Positions 1 through 10,593 of a stretch of 64,000 bases of DNA are shown piece by piece. Origin of the DNA: Gentiana macrophylla (Eukaryota; Streptophyta; Magnoliopsida; Gentianales; Gentianaceae); assembly GCA_026214975.1 (NCBI GenBank), contig CM047808.1:7243262-7307261 (forward strand), in the 5' to 3' direction. Both the position numbers and the translations under genes were made by a program. Each line of letters opens with the position of its first letter. Position 1 is the first letter of the stretch. A model generated the notes under the pieces. That model did no database searches, was not told the origin of the DNA, and worked only from the letters and a program-made list of their open reading frames with translations.

Positions 1-789
1 TAGTTCAAGTAGAAAAAGATTCATCATATTCAATTTTTAATTAAATTTTAACATAGTCATCATCCATTTCCCTAAAAGATCAAAATAGCTCAATTACATG
101 TCTTGGCTAGTTGTATAATTAGCCTATAATCATTATTAAACTAATGTATAGATATTTATATAAACAACAAACATAATAACATTAGAATATTACCGATTAC
201 AGTTGTTGAAGTGGGTTTTTCCTCTGAATGTAACAACAGCTATAAATTCAACAATCTTCGATAATTACTCTAAATATTACAATGATACTAATACTACTTT
301 TTATGGCAGAATGCCTACTGAAATAATATTTACAGAGAGTAGATAAGATAATATATATATAGATAGATATATATATATTGGTACGGTTTTTTCTCCTTCA
401 TAAATGAGGGCTATTTATAGGCTGAGTATTTCAGTCCAGCGTCGCCGAGAGATGATCGGCGTCGCGCCGGATTAATGAATTTGAGTACTTGTGTGAGGCG
501 CATGTGAAGTAACATGATTTAATCATCACCTAATCCGGCGTGAACCGGCTCCTTCCGGCCTGCGCCGGATTTGACAAATATCAGCCACTTGATCAGATTT
601 TTATATTTTTCGATTCCGATTCTTCTACTTTGTATCACATAATACCTGCATAATTCAAAAACAACAAAACCACAGGCAAATCTGATAACAAAAGTTATAA
701 ATTATATTACGATATTTATTTGTGACTATTAGATTTTTTATAAGTTATATTAATACTTTTTAAGATATTTAGATAAAATTAATAATAAT
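1..789. other. AT-rich non-coding DNA, possible partial LTR
   Basis: No gene is visible. A TA/GA-rich microsatellite lies at about 347-380. At about 438-575 a GC-rich patch repeats palindromic words around ATCCGGCGC and GCGCCGGAT, directly after the string CTATTTATAGG. The same order (TATA-like string, then short GC palindromes) occurs in the solo LTRs elsewhere in this window, so this could be the tail of a fourth such LTR. The ends are not identifiable. Confidence 0.35.
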
Positions 790-844
790 ATGTATAATTT
801 TTTTATAAATTTTAGTTATAAAGTTAACATATATCAAGTACATG

Positions 845-1146
845 ACACTATAGAAGTAGCAAAGGAAGCAACATGTTTGAAAGGGCTAGTCAATGATCTG
901 AGTCTGCATCAAGATCAAGCCAGGTTGTATTGTGATAGTCTTAGTGCAATATGTTTGGCTAAGGATCAGGTTCATCATGAGAGAACCAAACACATTGATG
1001 TTAGGTACCATTTTCCGAGGAATGAAAGGAGGGTCAAAGTGGAGAAGATCAGCACTGATGTTAATCCTGCTGATATGTTCACTAAACCAGTTCCAAGGGG
1101 CAAGTTTCAGTTGTGTCTGGACTTGCTAAATATCCAAAGTCTGTAA
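845..1146 (+). pseudogene. Ty1/Copia polyprotein fragment, RNase H C-terminus
   Basis: The translation gives the last ~100 residues of a Copia pol: the RNase H block with LYCDSLSAICLA, then HERTKHIDVRYHF, then the usual C-terminal 'NPADMFTKP' stretch. All upstream domains are absent and the sequence before about 845 is AT-rich and unrelated, so this is a 5'-truncated remnant. It is very similar at DNA level to the RNase H of the minus-strand Copia at 9445-17141 (for example the shared string GTGCAATATGTTTGGC), so both belong to one family. A polypurine tract and LTR follow. Confidence 0.85.
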
Positions 1147-1276
1147 TATGAATCTGGGAATACTCAGCTGATGATGGGGGTCTGCTGAGATATTCAAATC
1201 TGAAGAAAAAGAGGAAATATGACACTTAGTTGTGCATCTGCTCAGTTTGCATGAAGTTGAAGTCAAGGTGGAGATT

Positions 1277-1737
1277 TGTAATGGTGACTTAAACTATGCT
1301 ACTGAGTTTGGTATGGAAACATGTTTTGGTCAGCAATGTATGATGCATCTGTTGAATCTGGTGTTCAGTCTGGGCAAGTTCAGCAAGGTTGATCAGCCTG
1401 CTGATGGCAAGTCTACTGGAGACAAGTCTGCTGATGCTCAGCAGACTTGTAGAACACGTCTGCTGCATGTTTGTTCGAGTTACTTCTGGGGTATTTCGGT
1501 CATATACTGGGTTGGTTGTTTAGTCGGCTAGGGTTGGATTCCCAAGGCTATAAATACCATTTGTATTAATTGTAACTTTCTGTTGATAATAAAATATCCT
1601 CGTTTGTCCGTGGAGTAGTCGGCACATTGCCGGGAACCACGTAATATCTGTGTTCTTCTTGTTTCTGTATTTGTTTACTTGTTTATCTTTATCTTTACTC
1701 ACAATGACCATCACTTCTTGATCGATCCGTCATAACA
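1277..1737 (+). repeat. Copia 3' LTR (461 bp)
   Basis: A purine tract (CAAGGTGGAGATT, ending about 1276) precedes TGTAATGG, and the unit ends with CATAACA at 1737. Its 3' half matches the reverse complement of the LTRs at 9445 and 16656, including a 'GGCTATAAATACC' TATA region and the 'TCCGTGGAGTAGTCGG' block. It is the 3' LTR of the truncated element whose RNase H lies just upstream. Confidence 0.75.
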
Positions 1738-2052
1738 ACGTGTTGATGATGCTTCTTGTCCTTTTGTAATCCATATAGGTTGTACTTTTGCTTTAGACTT
1801 TCTTTTTGTAAGACAAGGTTGTACGTTCTTCCTCTTGGATCATTGTATGTTGTAAGATGTTTTTTTTTCCATAGTCGGTTTGTATTCCGTTCATTCTGAC
1901 TGTTACGGTTTTTACCCGAATCTTTTTAGCTTCTGTTTGCTTTTATTTGAGACGACGTAAAGGCTTGCGTATAATATTATATTATTTAATGCTATACACG
2001 TCGAACGTTCTCTTCCGGATAAGGGCTCGGTATCCCGGAGTGGGGCGTTACA
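1738..2052 (+). repeat. Fragment of Tekay-like Gypsy LTR (3' part)
   Basis: The last ~160 bp resemble the 3' ends of the LTRs at 37559-39427 and 41048-42915: 'CTTTTTAGCTTC', 'CGACGTA', 'CGGATAAGG-CTCGGTAT' and the exact terminus GGGGCGTTACA. It is more diverged than those two copies. Its right end is a true LTR terminus; its left end abuts the Copia LTR end exactly, suggesting nested insertion. Confidence 0.65.
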
Positions 2053-2065
2053 CAGGGATGCTTAT

Positions 2066-2226
2066 TCCATGCGCACGCATGATGTTTCAGCCGGCCAAAG
2101 AAGAAGATTCAGAGAGTTCATGCGCACGCATGCTCTCTAGCATGCGCATGCATGGTATCAAAGAAGAAAGGGGCTCAACATTCAACATTTGCATGCGCAC
2201 GCATGCATATTCCATGCGCGTGCATG
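2066..2226. repeat. Short palindromic repeat block (CATGCGCACGCATG)
   Basis: At least five copies of the near-palindrome CATGCGCACGCATG or CATGCGCATGCATG occur within 160 bp, separated by unrelated spacers. The block occupies the same relative place as different palindromic words in two other solo LTRs of the window. Confidence 0.85.
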
Positions 2227-2267
2227 GAATCGTTTTTTTATTAGCTAGACATTTTTAGGTTGGTTTT

Positions 2268-3896
2268 TTTGGCCAAATTATAGCAAACCAAGTTTAACCG
2301 GCAGAGTACTGGGTCGGTTGCACTACAACGGCGAGCAATGTCGTATCCCATGAGGAATTGGTCAAGTATCACAACCACTTTTGTATCTAGTTCAGGCTCA
2401 CAATATGGGTGAAAATAATAATTATAACTAGAAAACGAAATAAAAACTATAAGTTTAAAATATATGATAAAAGAAATAGCTAAACTATGGTCAGGAACAC
2501 TACTCTTAACACCTTTACCGACTCACTAAGGATGAACCTTTACCTCCCAACCAACCAATAGCTTCTAATGAATGTGTTGTGGGTGCAATCTCCTAAATTG
2601 GTCCCTAGGCGCTAATACCACAACCTAGTTCCCCTATACTCGGTTCAACAGTCCCCTCTATGGCATTTAATTGACCTAATATGATTAAGAACTATGAGAT
2701 GCCCTGCATCCACCGAGTTCACGGCTTAGCTAGAAAAACCTTACCAAGGAACAAGCTATGAAAAACTCGACTAGTTCGTGCATGGCAATCCTAAAATTCT
2801 AATTCGCACACTCCCTCGCAAAATACATTTATAGAGTTCATGTGTAGAATCATGAATTAATTGATCAAATTAATTCAAGTATTAACATCAATTTTAGGAC
2901 ACAACAATTCAAAAGATTTAATCTTTAAGCCCTACTCATCCCTAAATCATCGTTTAGGCATTAATTTCGTAGTTCCATCACATAATCTAGCTATAATAAA
3001 ATTAGCTACTCATAATAAAATCAAGGACGCAAGAAACCATAGATAAATTGGTAAACAACATGATAAAAAACTGAATAAAATTACCACAAAAAGATTGAAG
3101 CAATCCACCACTTGAATCGTCACTTCGTTGTGTTGTAACCGCATAATGAAATAAATAAAGTGCTGTAATTATTGAAGAAAGGTTGCAGGAAATAAAATAG
3201 ATCTATTCTAAAAAATGACTGCATAGAAAAATAAAACTATCGTATGAAATCTATGTGTTGAAATTTGACCTAAGTGACTTTATTTATATTGAACAATGGC
3301 CGACTCCCGCTATTACCCTTCGGAAATTTCCCAAGCACGTCGCCTCAGTCTTTCTCCTTTTCGTCCATTCTAATAAAATGCAAATAGGGTGTGGACCCTT
3401 CCTTTGACCAATAAGCAGTTTTCCTTTTTCTTTATCTTATTTTCCTGATTTTGATAAAAACGTTTTGGTTTTAAGGAAGTCATACTGAGACCTCCTTTCT
3501 CGTTCAACACCACTTTTGAGATCCCACAAAAATACTACAATACTAATTTGTTTAATTTTCAGTTTTTTCTCGATCGTCTAAATTGAATATTGCGTCATAT
3601 CCTTATACGAATTCCGTTTTGGACGATTTTCGTACCGTTGTGATCCTCGTCACGTCCTCTATCACTCCGCACCTATAATAAATATAACAAGAAAACCCAA
3701 GCGTGACAAATGCCAATAAAACGCGCACAATTCACCCAAAAATATCGAGATTTTCGACGTAAACGTCATATCGTCTCGTGATTCAACGCATGATGAAATG
3801 TGCCTAAAAACCACTTAACTACCCAAAATTACATCGAATAGGCTAAAAATATGAGGTAAAATGTATATGAAATTATAGCAAAGTTGACTCTCATCA
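2268..3896 (+). mobile_element. Solo LTR 'L', inserted in R
   Basis: L starts at about 2268 (TTTGGCCAAATTATAGC), has TTTAACCGGCAGAGTACTGG at 2291, and ends AAAGTTGACTCTCATCA at 3896. The string GTTTT flanks it on both sides (2263-2267 and 3897-3901), consistent with a 5-bp target duplication. Its first ~840 bp match the reverse complement of about 4080-4913 at roughly 80% identity, so L and R are related copies lying in inverted orientation. It has no coding capacity and lacks the palindromic block. Confidence 0.65.
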
Positions 3897-4913
3897 GTTT
3901 TTACCTATAAAAACCACTTAGGTCGAATTTTACATCACTGACTCCATATTTTATTTTCTCTTCATCAGTAAACTTATTTTCTCCCATAGAAGTTTAGATC
4001 TAGAATTTTATTTTCCTCAATTCTTGCAAACAACAACCAATTCAGTTTCTTTTCACATTTCTTCCCAACGGATTGACAAACCGATTGGGGAATTTCTTCA
4101 AATTTATTGGTAACTTTATTTTTAGCTTTTTATCATATCATTTTCAGGTTTATTCATGAATTATTGTTTCCTTGATTTGATTATGCATAGCTAATTTCCT
4201 AATATCTAAATTATGCAATTAAACTACGAAATTAATGATGATCTAGGGATGAGTAGGGCTTAAAAACTGAATCTTTTGAATGTTTGTGTTCTAAACTTGA
4301 ACCTAATGCTATTGGTGGAGTCATGAACCATTAATTGATCACACACATAACCTTTATAAATGTATTTTGCGAGGGAGTGTGCGAAATATGGTTTTAGAAT
4401 TGTCATGCACAAACTAGTCGAGTTTTTCGCAGCATGTTCTTTGATAAGGTTCTTCTTGTTAATCCGTGAACTCGGTGGATATAGAGCGTCTCATAGTTCG
4501 TCATCATATTAGGTCAATTAAATCCCATAGAGGGAACTGTTGAACTGAGTATAGGGTAACTAGGTTGTGGTATCAGCGTCTAGTAACCAATTTAGGATAT
4601 TGCACCCACAACACATTCATTGAAAACTATGGTTGGTTGGTAGGTTAAGGCTCGTCCCTATTGATTCGGTAAAGGTTTTAAGAGTAGTGTTTCTGACCAT
4701 AGTTTAACTATTTCTTTTATCATACATTCTAAAGTTATCATTTTTACTTGCTTAGTCATATTTATTTTCACCCCATTTGTGAGCCTAAACTAAAAACGAG
4801 CTTGATTGTGGTACTTGACGGATTTCTCGGGGGATACGACCTTGATCACCGTTTTAGTACAACCGGCCCGGTACTCTGCTGGTTAAAGTTGGTTTACTAT
4901 AATTTGACCATCA

Positions 4914-6751
4914 GTGATCATTCAAAAAATTAGGCAAAGACCAGAAGGTCTTGTTGCCATATGTCATTTGCGTTCATGTGCATATGGAATTCTTCTTTAC
5001 GCTTTTCAGGACTTAGATCAAGATGGACAACGGATATAACGAAACCAAATAACAGGAAAACGATCTGGGTGATTTCTTCCGCTATTCATGTGCTCTACAT
5101 CTGTTGTTTTTCTATCATACATACCATTTCCTTTTTGATAGATGATGGTCTCATCGTAATTGTAGCACCCCACACCCAGGCTTGGTATTGCTAAATGAGT
5201 CATAAAATGATCCGGTCAACTGCTTAGACCGTCATCTTTGCTTGGTTTAAAAGGGCTAACCTGAATATTGACGAGACATTTATGTCTCTTACATACCATT
5301 TCCTATTTGATAGATGATGGTCTCATCGTAACTGTAGGTAGCGCTAAATGAGTTATAAAATGGTCCGGTCAACTGTTTAGACCGTCGTCCTCGCATTGTC
5401 TAAAAGGCTTTACCGAGTTGACAAGACATTTACATCTCATATTTATAAGAAGGTCATGTGATTCTTCCACATCGAATATGGGATATCATAATAATTAACG
5501 ATGTAAAATGTGTTAATTTTGTTTTATGGTGTTAGCACAACCCCAATGGGCCCTTGATCCAGCCCCAAAATATACATTTAGGGTGCCTTTACGCCACAGT
5601 GGTCCATCATATCATACCCGAAATTGAAAATCCCCTATCCCTCCCTTGAATTATCAGGTGACTGCTGAGGGTATATAAGTTGCAAGTTGTCAGGCGGGCC
5701 CCTTTTACTTTACAAATTTCTTTGCAAGTTGCACATAATAATAATAATAATAATAAGTAGTTTACTGGGGATTGTATAGATGATGTTTATTGAAATGAAT
5801 ATTTTTTTGGATGTTAAAAAAATATAACTAAAACAGAAAACAATATGTTTGGAAGGAGTAATTGAGCATTCTACTGAGGTCATTAATTTTGTTCTGAACA
5901 CACCATTTTTTTTCCTCAAAGGCTGATTGATACGTGTCCGCATCATGAACAAGCTATTAGAAATAAAAAAAAACACAAGTGGGTTGGTAGGGTACGTGTC
6001 TTTTAAAGGATATGTTTGGTCAAATTATTGGTGAGGTAATTAGCGCACTGTGGATTTAAAAATAAAGGTGATGTATCAGGTGTGTTTTTAGGCAGTCCAC
6101 CCTATACTATTTCTTTAGCATTTAGTTTTTCGTTTCAGTTATATTTTTTCAACACCTTAAAGTAATTTCACTGCAACAATCATTTCTATACAATTCTTTA
6201 AAAGTCATTTTCTCTTATCTCATCAACGCCAAACATGACATGACTCCCACCATTTTTGCCACTTGGAGAGAGAAGAAGATCGTTTATTCGTATTAGAGTC
6301 CCTATCTTTAGGGAAAACCTTAATCTAATATAGGGATGGGGAATTCAATTGGATGCCATTGTGAGAAAAAATATGTGGTGTCCTCACTATATGATGTTTA
6401 AGGAGAAGGAAAAAGTGACCATTGTGGTCACTCTTACATTCACAACAAGGTGAAGGTAGTTGCAATGGGAAATATTTGAGTGGAGAGGGATTTTGAGGTG
6501 AAGTGATGGATGAAACGATCAGAACTACGCAGTTTAAAGACAGAATAAAAATATGTGGTGTGCGTGTTCTGCGTGTGTCTCACCGCAGTGTGGAGGCACA
6601 TGCACAAGAACCACCCAGTTGCAATTGCTTGACTCAGCAAAGAGTTGACCTTGCTTGTAGACTTGTGATAGAGTTTACATTGCTTGTCTATTAACTCTTG
6701 CACTAAATCCAGATTTGAAAAGAAACCACTTTTATGAGCTAAAAGCCAGTT
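4914..6751. other. Intergenic DNA upstream of NLR-1
   Basis: No supported gene; all ORFs are short and unlike known proteins. It contains a tandem duplication (5119-5445) and an (AAT)n microsatellite (about 5738-5757). At 6280-6345 'GTCCCTATCTTTAGGG' and 'CTAATATAGGGATGGGG' form a weak inverted repeat. A TTGACC W-box core lies at about 6645, roughly 110-140 bp before the NLR-1 coding homology; whether it is functional is unknown. Confidence 0.5.
5119..5445. repeat. Tandem duplication, period about 172 bp
   Basis: Two adjacent diverged copies share 'ATACCATTTCCT', 'TTGATAGATGATGGTCTCAT', 'CCGGTCAACTG' and 'TTTAGACCGTC' or 'CTTAGACCGTC', then 'GACATTTA'. The second copy begins at about 5291. 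No coding sense is apparent. Confidence 0.75.
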
Positions 6752-6784
6752 TTGAAAAGAAACTACACTTTTAAGCGCTTAGCA

Positions 6785-7252
6785 AATAGCAACGAGACGG
6801 CGGAGCAAATCCCACTTGCTGCAGTGGGATTCCTGTTAGAAAATCTCAAGGAATTTATCCTGTACAATTCTGAATTAATAGGTGGGCTCGATGAAGAAGT
6901 CAAGAAGCTGGTTGTTGACCTTGACTTGCTGAAGGCTTTCGTCATAGTGTACTCAAAAATCGATACAGACAACGCTATTCTTCAGCAGCTAGCTAATGAT
7001 GTAAGAAACGTGGTGTACCAAGGTGAAGACGCCATTGAAGACTATATCATTTGCAAGACTTTACAGAAGAGGAGAGGTGTTCTGTCCAAAGCATTTCATG
7101 CGTTCGGTTATATTTCTGATCTTAAAGATTTGGGGAAACAGATTCGAGATGTGAGTGCGAAAGTGACGATTTTTTTACAACAAAGGGCACCTCTTGGGTC
7201 GGAGGCTTTAAAGATGGAGGATGCAGCTAACAAGGGTGAGAAGAAGAAAAAG
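6785..7252 (+). pseudogene. NLR-1 exon 1: Rx-type coiled-coil domain
   Basis: The exon encodes about 156 residues typical of the CC (Rx_N) domain of plant CC-NB-ARC-LRR receptors. Homology begins near 'AAVGFLLENLKEFILYNSE', and the EDVID-type motif appears as 'VVYQGEDAIEDYI'. It ends with a lysine-rich stretch at a consensus donor, AAG|GTAAGA (exon end 7252, phase 0). Related proteins usually start M-A-x-A-A-V just before this block; here no in-frame ATG exists upstream, because the nearest one (6735) is followed at once by a stop and the open frame entered at 6752 begins with TTG. The first in-frame ATG is near the exon end. The start is therefore lost or lies in an unseen upstream exon. Confidence 0.75.
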
Positions 7253-7673
7253 GTAAGAAAATCTCTCCTCCTCCCCCTTATTATTTAAGTAGCGCGACGT
7301 CTCGTTTTCGGACATCGAGTACTTATCTGGAAAAAAAATAACTTCCGACACGTATATATTGTTGAAGTTGTGAAATTGAAAAATAAAACAAAATATAATA
7401 CGAAATTTTATTATTCAAAGAATAATGAATGAGTTGAGTTACATTGCTGCTGATCATTAGGTATTTATAATGTCATACACCACATGAATCAGTTAATAAG
7501 TAACTTACAACAAAATAACCATTCATAACTGCCTGATTCTACTGATACTCAGCTGACTGCTGAGTTTGATATACTCAGTTGTCTGCTGTGTTTGGTACTC
7601 AGAAGACTGTTGTCATCCAACTACACATCCTTTTGCATCAATCATTCCTTCATTCATATATTATAGCACTCCC

Positions 7674-8025
7674 TCAAGCTAAAAGTGATGCATGAATCAA
7701 CCTGCACATCCTCGTGTCATTAACCATTCCTTCATTCAGTGGAACTTGGTAAAAAAATCTTGGAAATAGCCAGCTTACCCAAAAGGTATGAAAAAATTGG
7801 TGCATCCAAAGCTTTGATGAGAATGTCAGCAACTTGTTCCTTTGTATTGACAGACAAAAGTTTAATGAGGCCAAATTGACTTTGTCCCTAACCAAATGAT
7901 AGTAAATTTGAATGTGCTTGGTCCTCTCATGGAATACAGGATTGTGAGCAATATGCCTAGCACTAGCATTGTCAAAAAACAAAACAATATGTAACGGAAC
8001 AGGGAGCTGTAAATCTTGTAAAATG
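7674..8025 (-). pseudogene. Outer Copia RNase H fragment
   Basis: The translation contains FFDNASARHIAHNPVFHERT, the conserved RNase H block of Copia pol ('CDN.AA.HIA.NPVFHERTKHI'), followed by a C-terminal segment near 'YYHLVRDKV'. In the same frame the homology continues upstream to about 8025 with 'LQDLQLPVPLHIV'. Only this C-terminal domain survives; the downstream side leads into the polypurine tract and LTR. Confidence 0.75.
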
Positions 8026-8027
8026 AT

Positions 8028-9185
8028 CGAGACCCTCCTTTTTCCTCTGATTTATCCATTGAATCAACAGAAAAAATACAATCACAAAAGCTCCTTTTAA
8101 AATCGAAATTTCCAACAACTATATCGATACTTGTTAAGTTGGACAAATTGAGCTCTAGGGTAGATAAACTTGGCAGCTCCGGACGGTCATTCATATGTGT
8201 GTGTGACCCGATAGGCTTTCGAATAAGTTGGTCGTAAGTATAAAGTATATTTACAAGAATACCCTTCATACTTAACGACCGTGATTGGTATCTACCAGTG
8301 CGACACGATCTCCAATTCTCGGAAGGACTCAAATTCTATTGACTACAACTTTTTATGTGAAATGGTTCCCGTATAAATATGTCATTTCGGCAAATCAATA
8401 TCCATATAGTCGTTTGTCGAGCGTCATACATCAACGATTATTTTTTATATCAAAAAATATAATCTCTCGGAATATTCATTTTCATTCTCACTTTGCGAAG
8501 ATTCCGAGAATAAAACATTCATTTATTCAGGATATGCATTCCTACCATAAGGAAGTGTGAATCTCAGACGATCGATATAAATCCTATGCATGCTTCAATA
8601 TCACACCCACTCACACCTCATGATCGTCCCGTGATTAGGGAAAATCTCAATAGTGTCAAAACAAGACAACACAGACCGCGATATTATAACGACCTTTGGT
8701 CTAAGGATAATTATAAATCCGCCACATAATAATGAAACTTAAGTAAATAAGTGGGTCATCCAACGTACGTATTCTTCCCATACATGTCCACATACAGTTT
8801 AAGTGCCGCTACACTTTGATATATGAGATCTGTCAATATCTTCACAAGATAGAGACATCCAATATATGCTAGTTTATTTGTATTACCCATTTGTTAATAT
8901 GTACGACTAAGGAGATTTTAAGAATCAAATCATCTACCGTGCGTTGAAATACTACCAACCATAATCACTATTATAATTTGTCTATCACGATTTTTATTTT
9001 AGGGACGTTATTATATACCATATTAAAATTGGTCAGTTGAACAAACAATATACAATAACAGAACTGTCGTTTATCATATGTATAAATAAAAAACGTAGTA
9101 GAAATAATCTGACCCGATCGTATCCGATACAACCTGATTGGGTTTAGGCACTACACTAACAAAGTCCTCCTTCCAAACTAGTTGA
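8028..9185. other. Non-coding insert in the outer Copia, possible solo LTR
   Basis: About 1.15 kb without coding sense lies where the outer Copia should encode reverse transcriptase and integrase. Phrases such as 'TAAGTGGGTCATCCAACG', 'CATGTCCACATAC' and 'GATATATGAGATC' recall long Sirevirus-type Copia LTRs, and a hairpin (GTTGGTCGTAAGTATAA with CATACTTAACGACC) lies at 8229-8282. No clean TG…CA ends or target duplication were found, so the class is uncertain. Confidence 0.35.
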
Positions 9186-9203
9186 ACCAATCTTCTTCCT
9201 CAA

Positions 9204-9438
9204 TTGAGTGACTTGAATATAACAACCATCAGCTCTAAAAACAATGAAAACTTATTATTAGATGAAACCTCCTTACTGACAAAAGATTATAATCAAAATC
9301 TGGAACACAAAGAACATTGTCATGTGTCAAATTATCATTCACATCTACATGACTTATATGAGATCTTTGTGCATTGGCACTTGTTGGAAGCTTAACATTT
9401 AAGTCTCCAACATGAATGTGATTGACCATGACCGACAC
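9204..9438 (-). pseudogene. Outer Copia protease/GAG-pre-integrase fragment
   Basis: The minus-strand translation ends a block with 'NVLCVPDFDYNLLSVRR', the conserved segment between Copia protease and the GAG-pre-integrase domain (usually 'L.NVLCVP.F..NLLSV'). It is interrupted upstream by the younger Copia; the missing protease part is at 17142-17305. Confidence 0.7.
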
Positions 9439-9444
9439 AGAGAA

Positions 9445-10266
9445 TGTTATAACTAAGGATTAAGGGCTAAATTACAATTTTAGTCCTCTAACTAGCCTGT
9501 TTTTCGATTTTGGTCCTATTTTTTCTCCGGCGACAATTTTAGTCCTGTAAGTGTTTTTTTTTTTGCAAAAATAGTCCTGAACGCCGGAAAGACCACTTAC
9601 AGGACTAAAATTGTCGCCGGAAAATACCAATTTTAGTCTTGTAAGTGGTCTTTCCGGCATTCAGGACTATTTTTGCAAAAAATAGACCACTTACAGGACT
9701 AAAATTGTCGCCGGAGAAAAAATAGGACCAAAATCGAAAAACAGGCTAGTTAGAGGACTAAAATTGTAATTTAGCCAAGGATTAAGGAATCAAGATGCAA
9801 GATAGATAATTAACAGAAGCAATCTAACATAAACAACCACAGAAATAATTGAAACAAGAAGAACACAAGATTTAACGTGGTTTCCGGTGTTGTGCCGACT
9901 ACTCCACAGACAGAAAAGAGATATTTTATTATGCACTGAAATTCAGACGGATTACACACTTTACAATGATCATTACAGTTGGTATTTATAGGCACAAATC
10001 CCTAAAACCCTAACCGCCAAGGATCTCTATCGGAATTGCCATAAATGCCCTAGATGTGGGTCCTCATCGATCTCGGTGATCAACATCGGATGTAGAACTC
10101 ACCAGTATCAAAACCTCGTGAGACTCAATAGTCGGTGACACGAGAAGAAACTCAAAGAGCTCCTCGGTGACTTTCACAGACTTGAATACACTTCTCAGCT
10201 GACCACCACTCAGCTGACCTCTCAGATTATTTCCCCCAGATTAGAGATCAAGTCACTTTGTTGACA
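9445..10266 (-). repeat. Young Copia 3' LTR, with MITE inside
   Basis: The left copy equals the right LTR (16656-17141) plus a 313-bp MITE and its 9-bp duplication. Shared landmarks are 'TTTAACGTGGTTTCCGGTGT', 'GACTACTCCAC' and 'GGTATTTATAGGC'. On the minus strand a polypurine tract, AAGGTGGATATT, directly precedes the LTR start at 10266. Confidence 0.85.
9464..9776. mobile_element. MULE-type MITE, 313 bp, 9-bp TSD
   Basis: A nearly perfect inverted repeat: arms of roughly 120-155 bp begin GGGCTAAATTACAATTTTAG and end CTAAAATTGTAATTTAGCC. The 9-bp direct repeat AAGGATTAA flanks it (9455-9463 and 9777-9785). The matching position in the partner LTR (about 16662-16680) is an empty site with one duplication copy. 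Long terminal inverted repeats plus a 9-bp duplication fit a Mutator-like foldback MITE. Confidence 0.85.
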
Positions 10267-10593
10267 AATATCCACCTTGACTTGAACTCTTATTCACAGT
10301 CAAACATATTGCATAACAAGATTTACTTGTACCAGATGCATTCATCAATGCCAGATGTACTCTACCAGATTACCTCCACAGAATCCACTCAGCTGACCTG
10401 CCCTCAGCTGAGCATCCAGACTTCTAGATTATAAGCTTTGAATATTCAGCAAGTCCAGACACAACTGAAACTTTCTCTGCTGAACTGGTTTAGTGAACAT
10501 ATCAGCAGGATTTTCCTTTGTGCCAATCTTCTTCACTACAACCCTCTTCTCATTCCATAGAAAATGATACATGATGTTTATATGCTTGGTTCT
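10267..10593 (-). pseudogene. Young Copia RNase H, distal part
   Basis: Minus-strand sequence from the polypurine tract back to the solo LTR insertion. Near 10530-10590 it encodes the segment around 'TKHINIMYHF' and the 'NPADMFTKP'-like C-terminus (compare the fragment at 845-1146). The solo LTR at 10594 separates it from the rest of RNase H. Confidence 0.65.

Larger units (their letters stand above)
2053..4913 (-). mobile_element. Solo LTR 'R' (minus strand), split by solo LTR 'L'
   Basis: Read on the minus strand the element starts at 4913 with TGATGGTCAAATTATAG, then 'TTTAACCAGCAGAGTACC', continues to 3897, is interrupted by element L, resumes at 2267 and passes through a palindromic repeat block (2226-2066). 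It is cut at 2052 by the Tekay LTR fragment. The order (TG end, CCGGCAG-like motif, about 1 kb spacer, TATA-like string, palindromes) is that of the solo LTRs at 10594 and 44443. No coding sequence is present. The element class is unknown, possibly a Gypsy or LARD-type long LTR. Confidence 0.6.
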
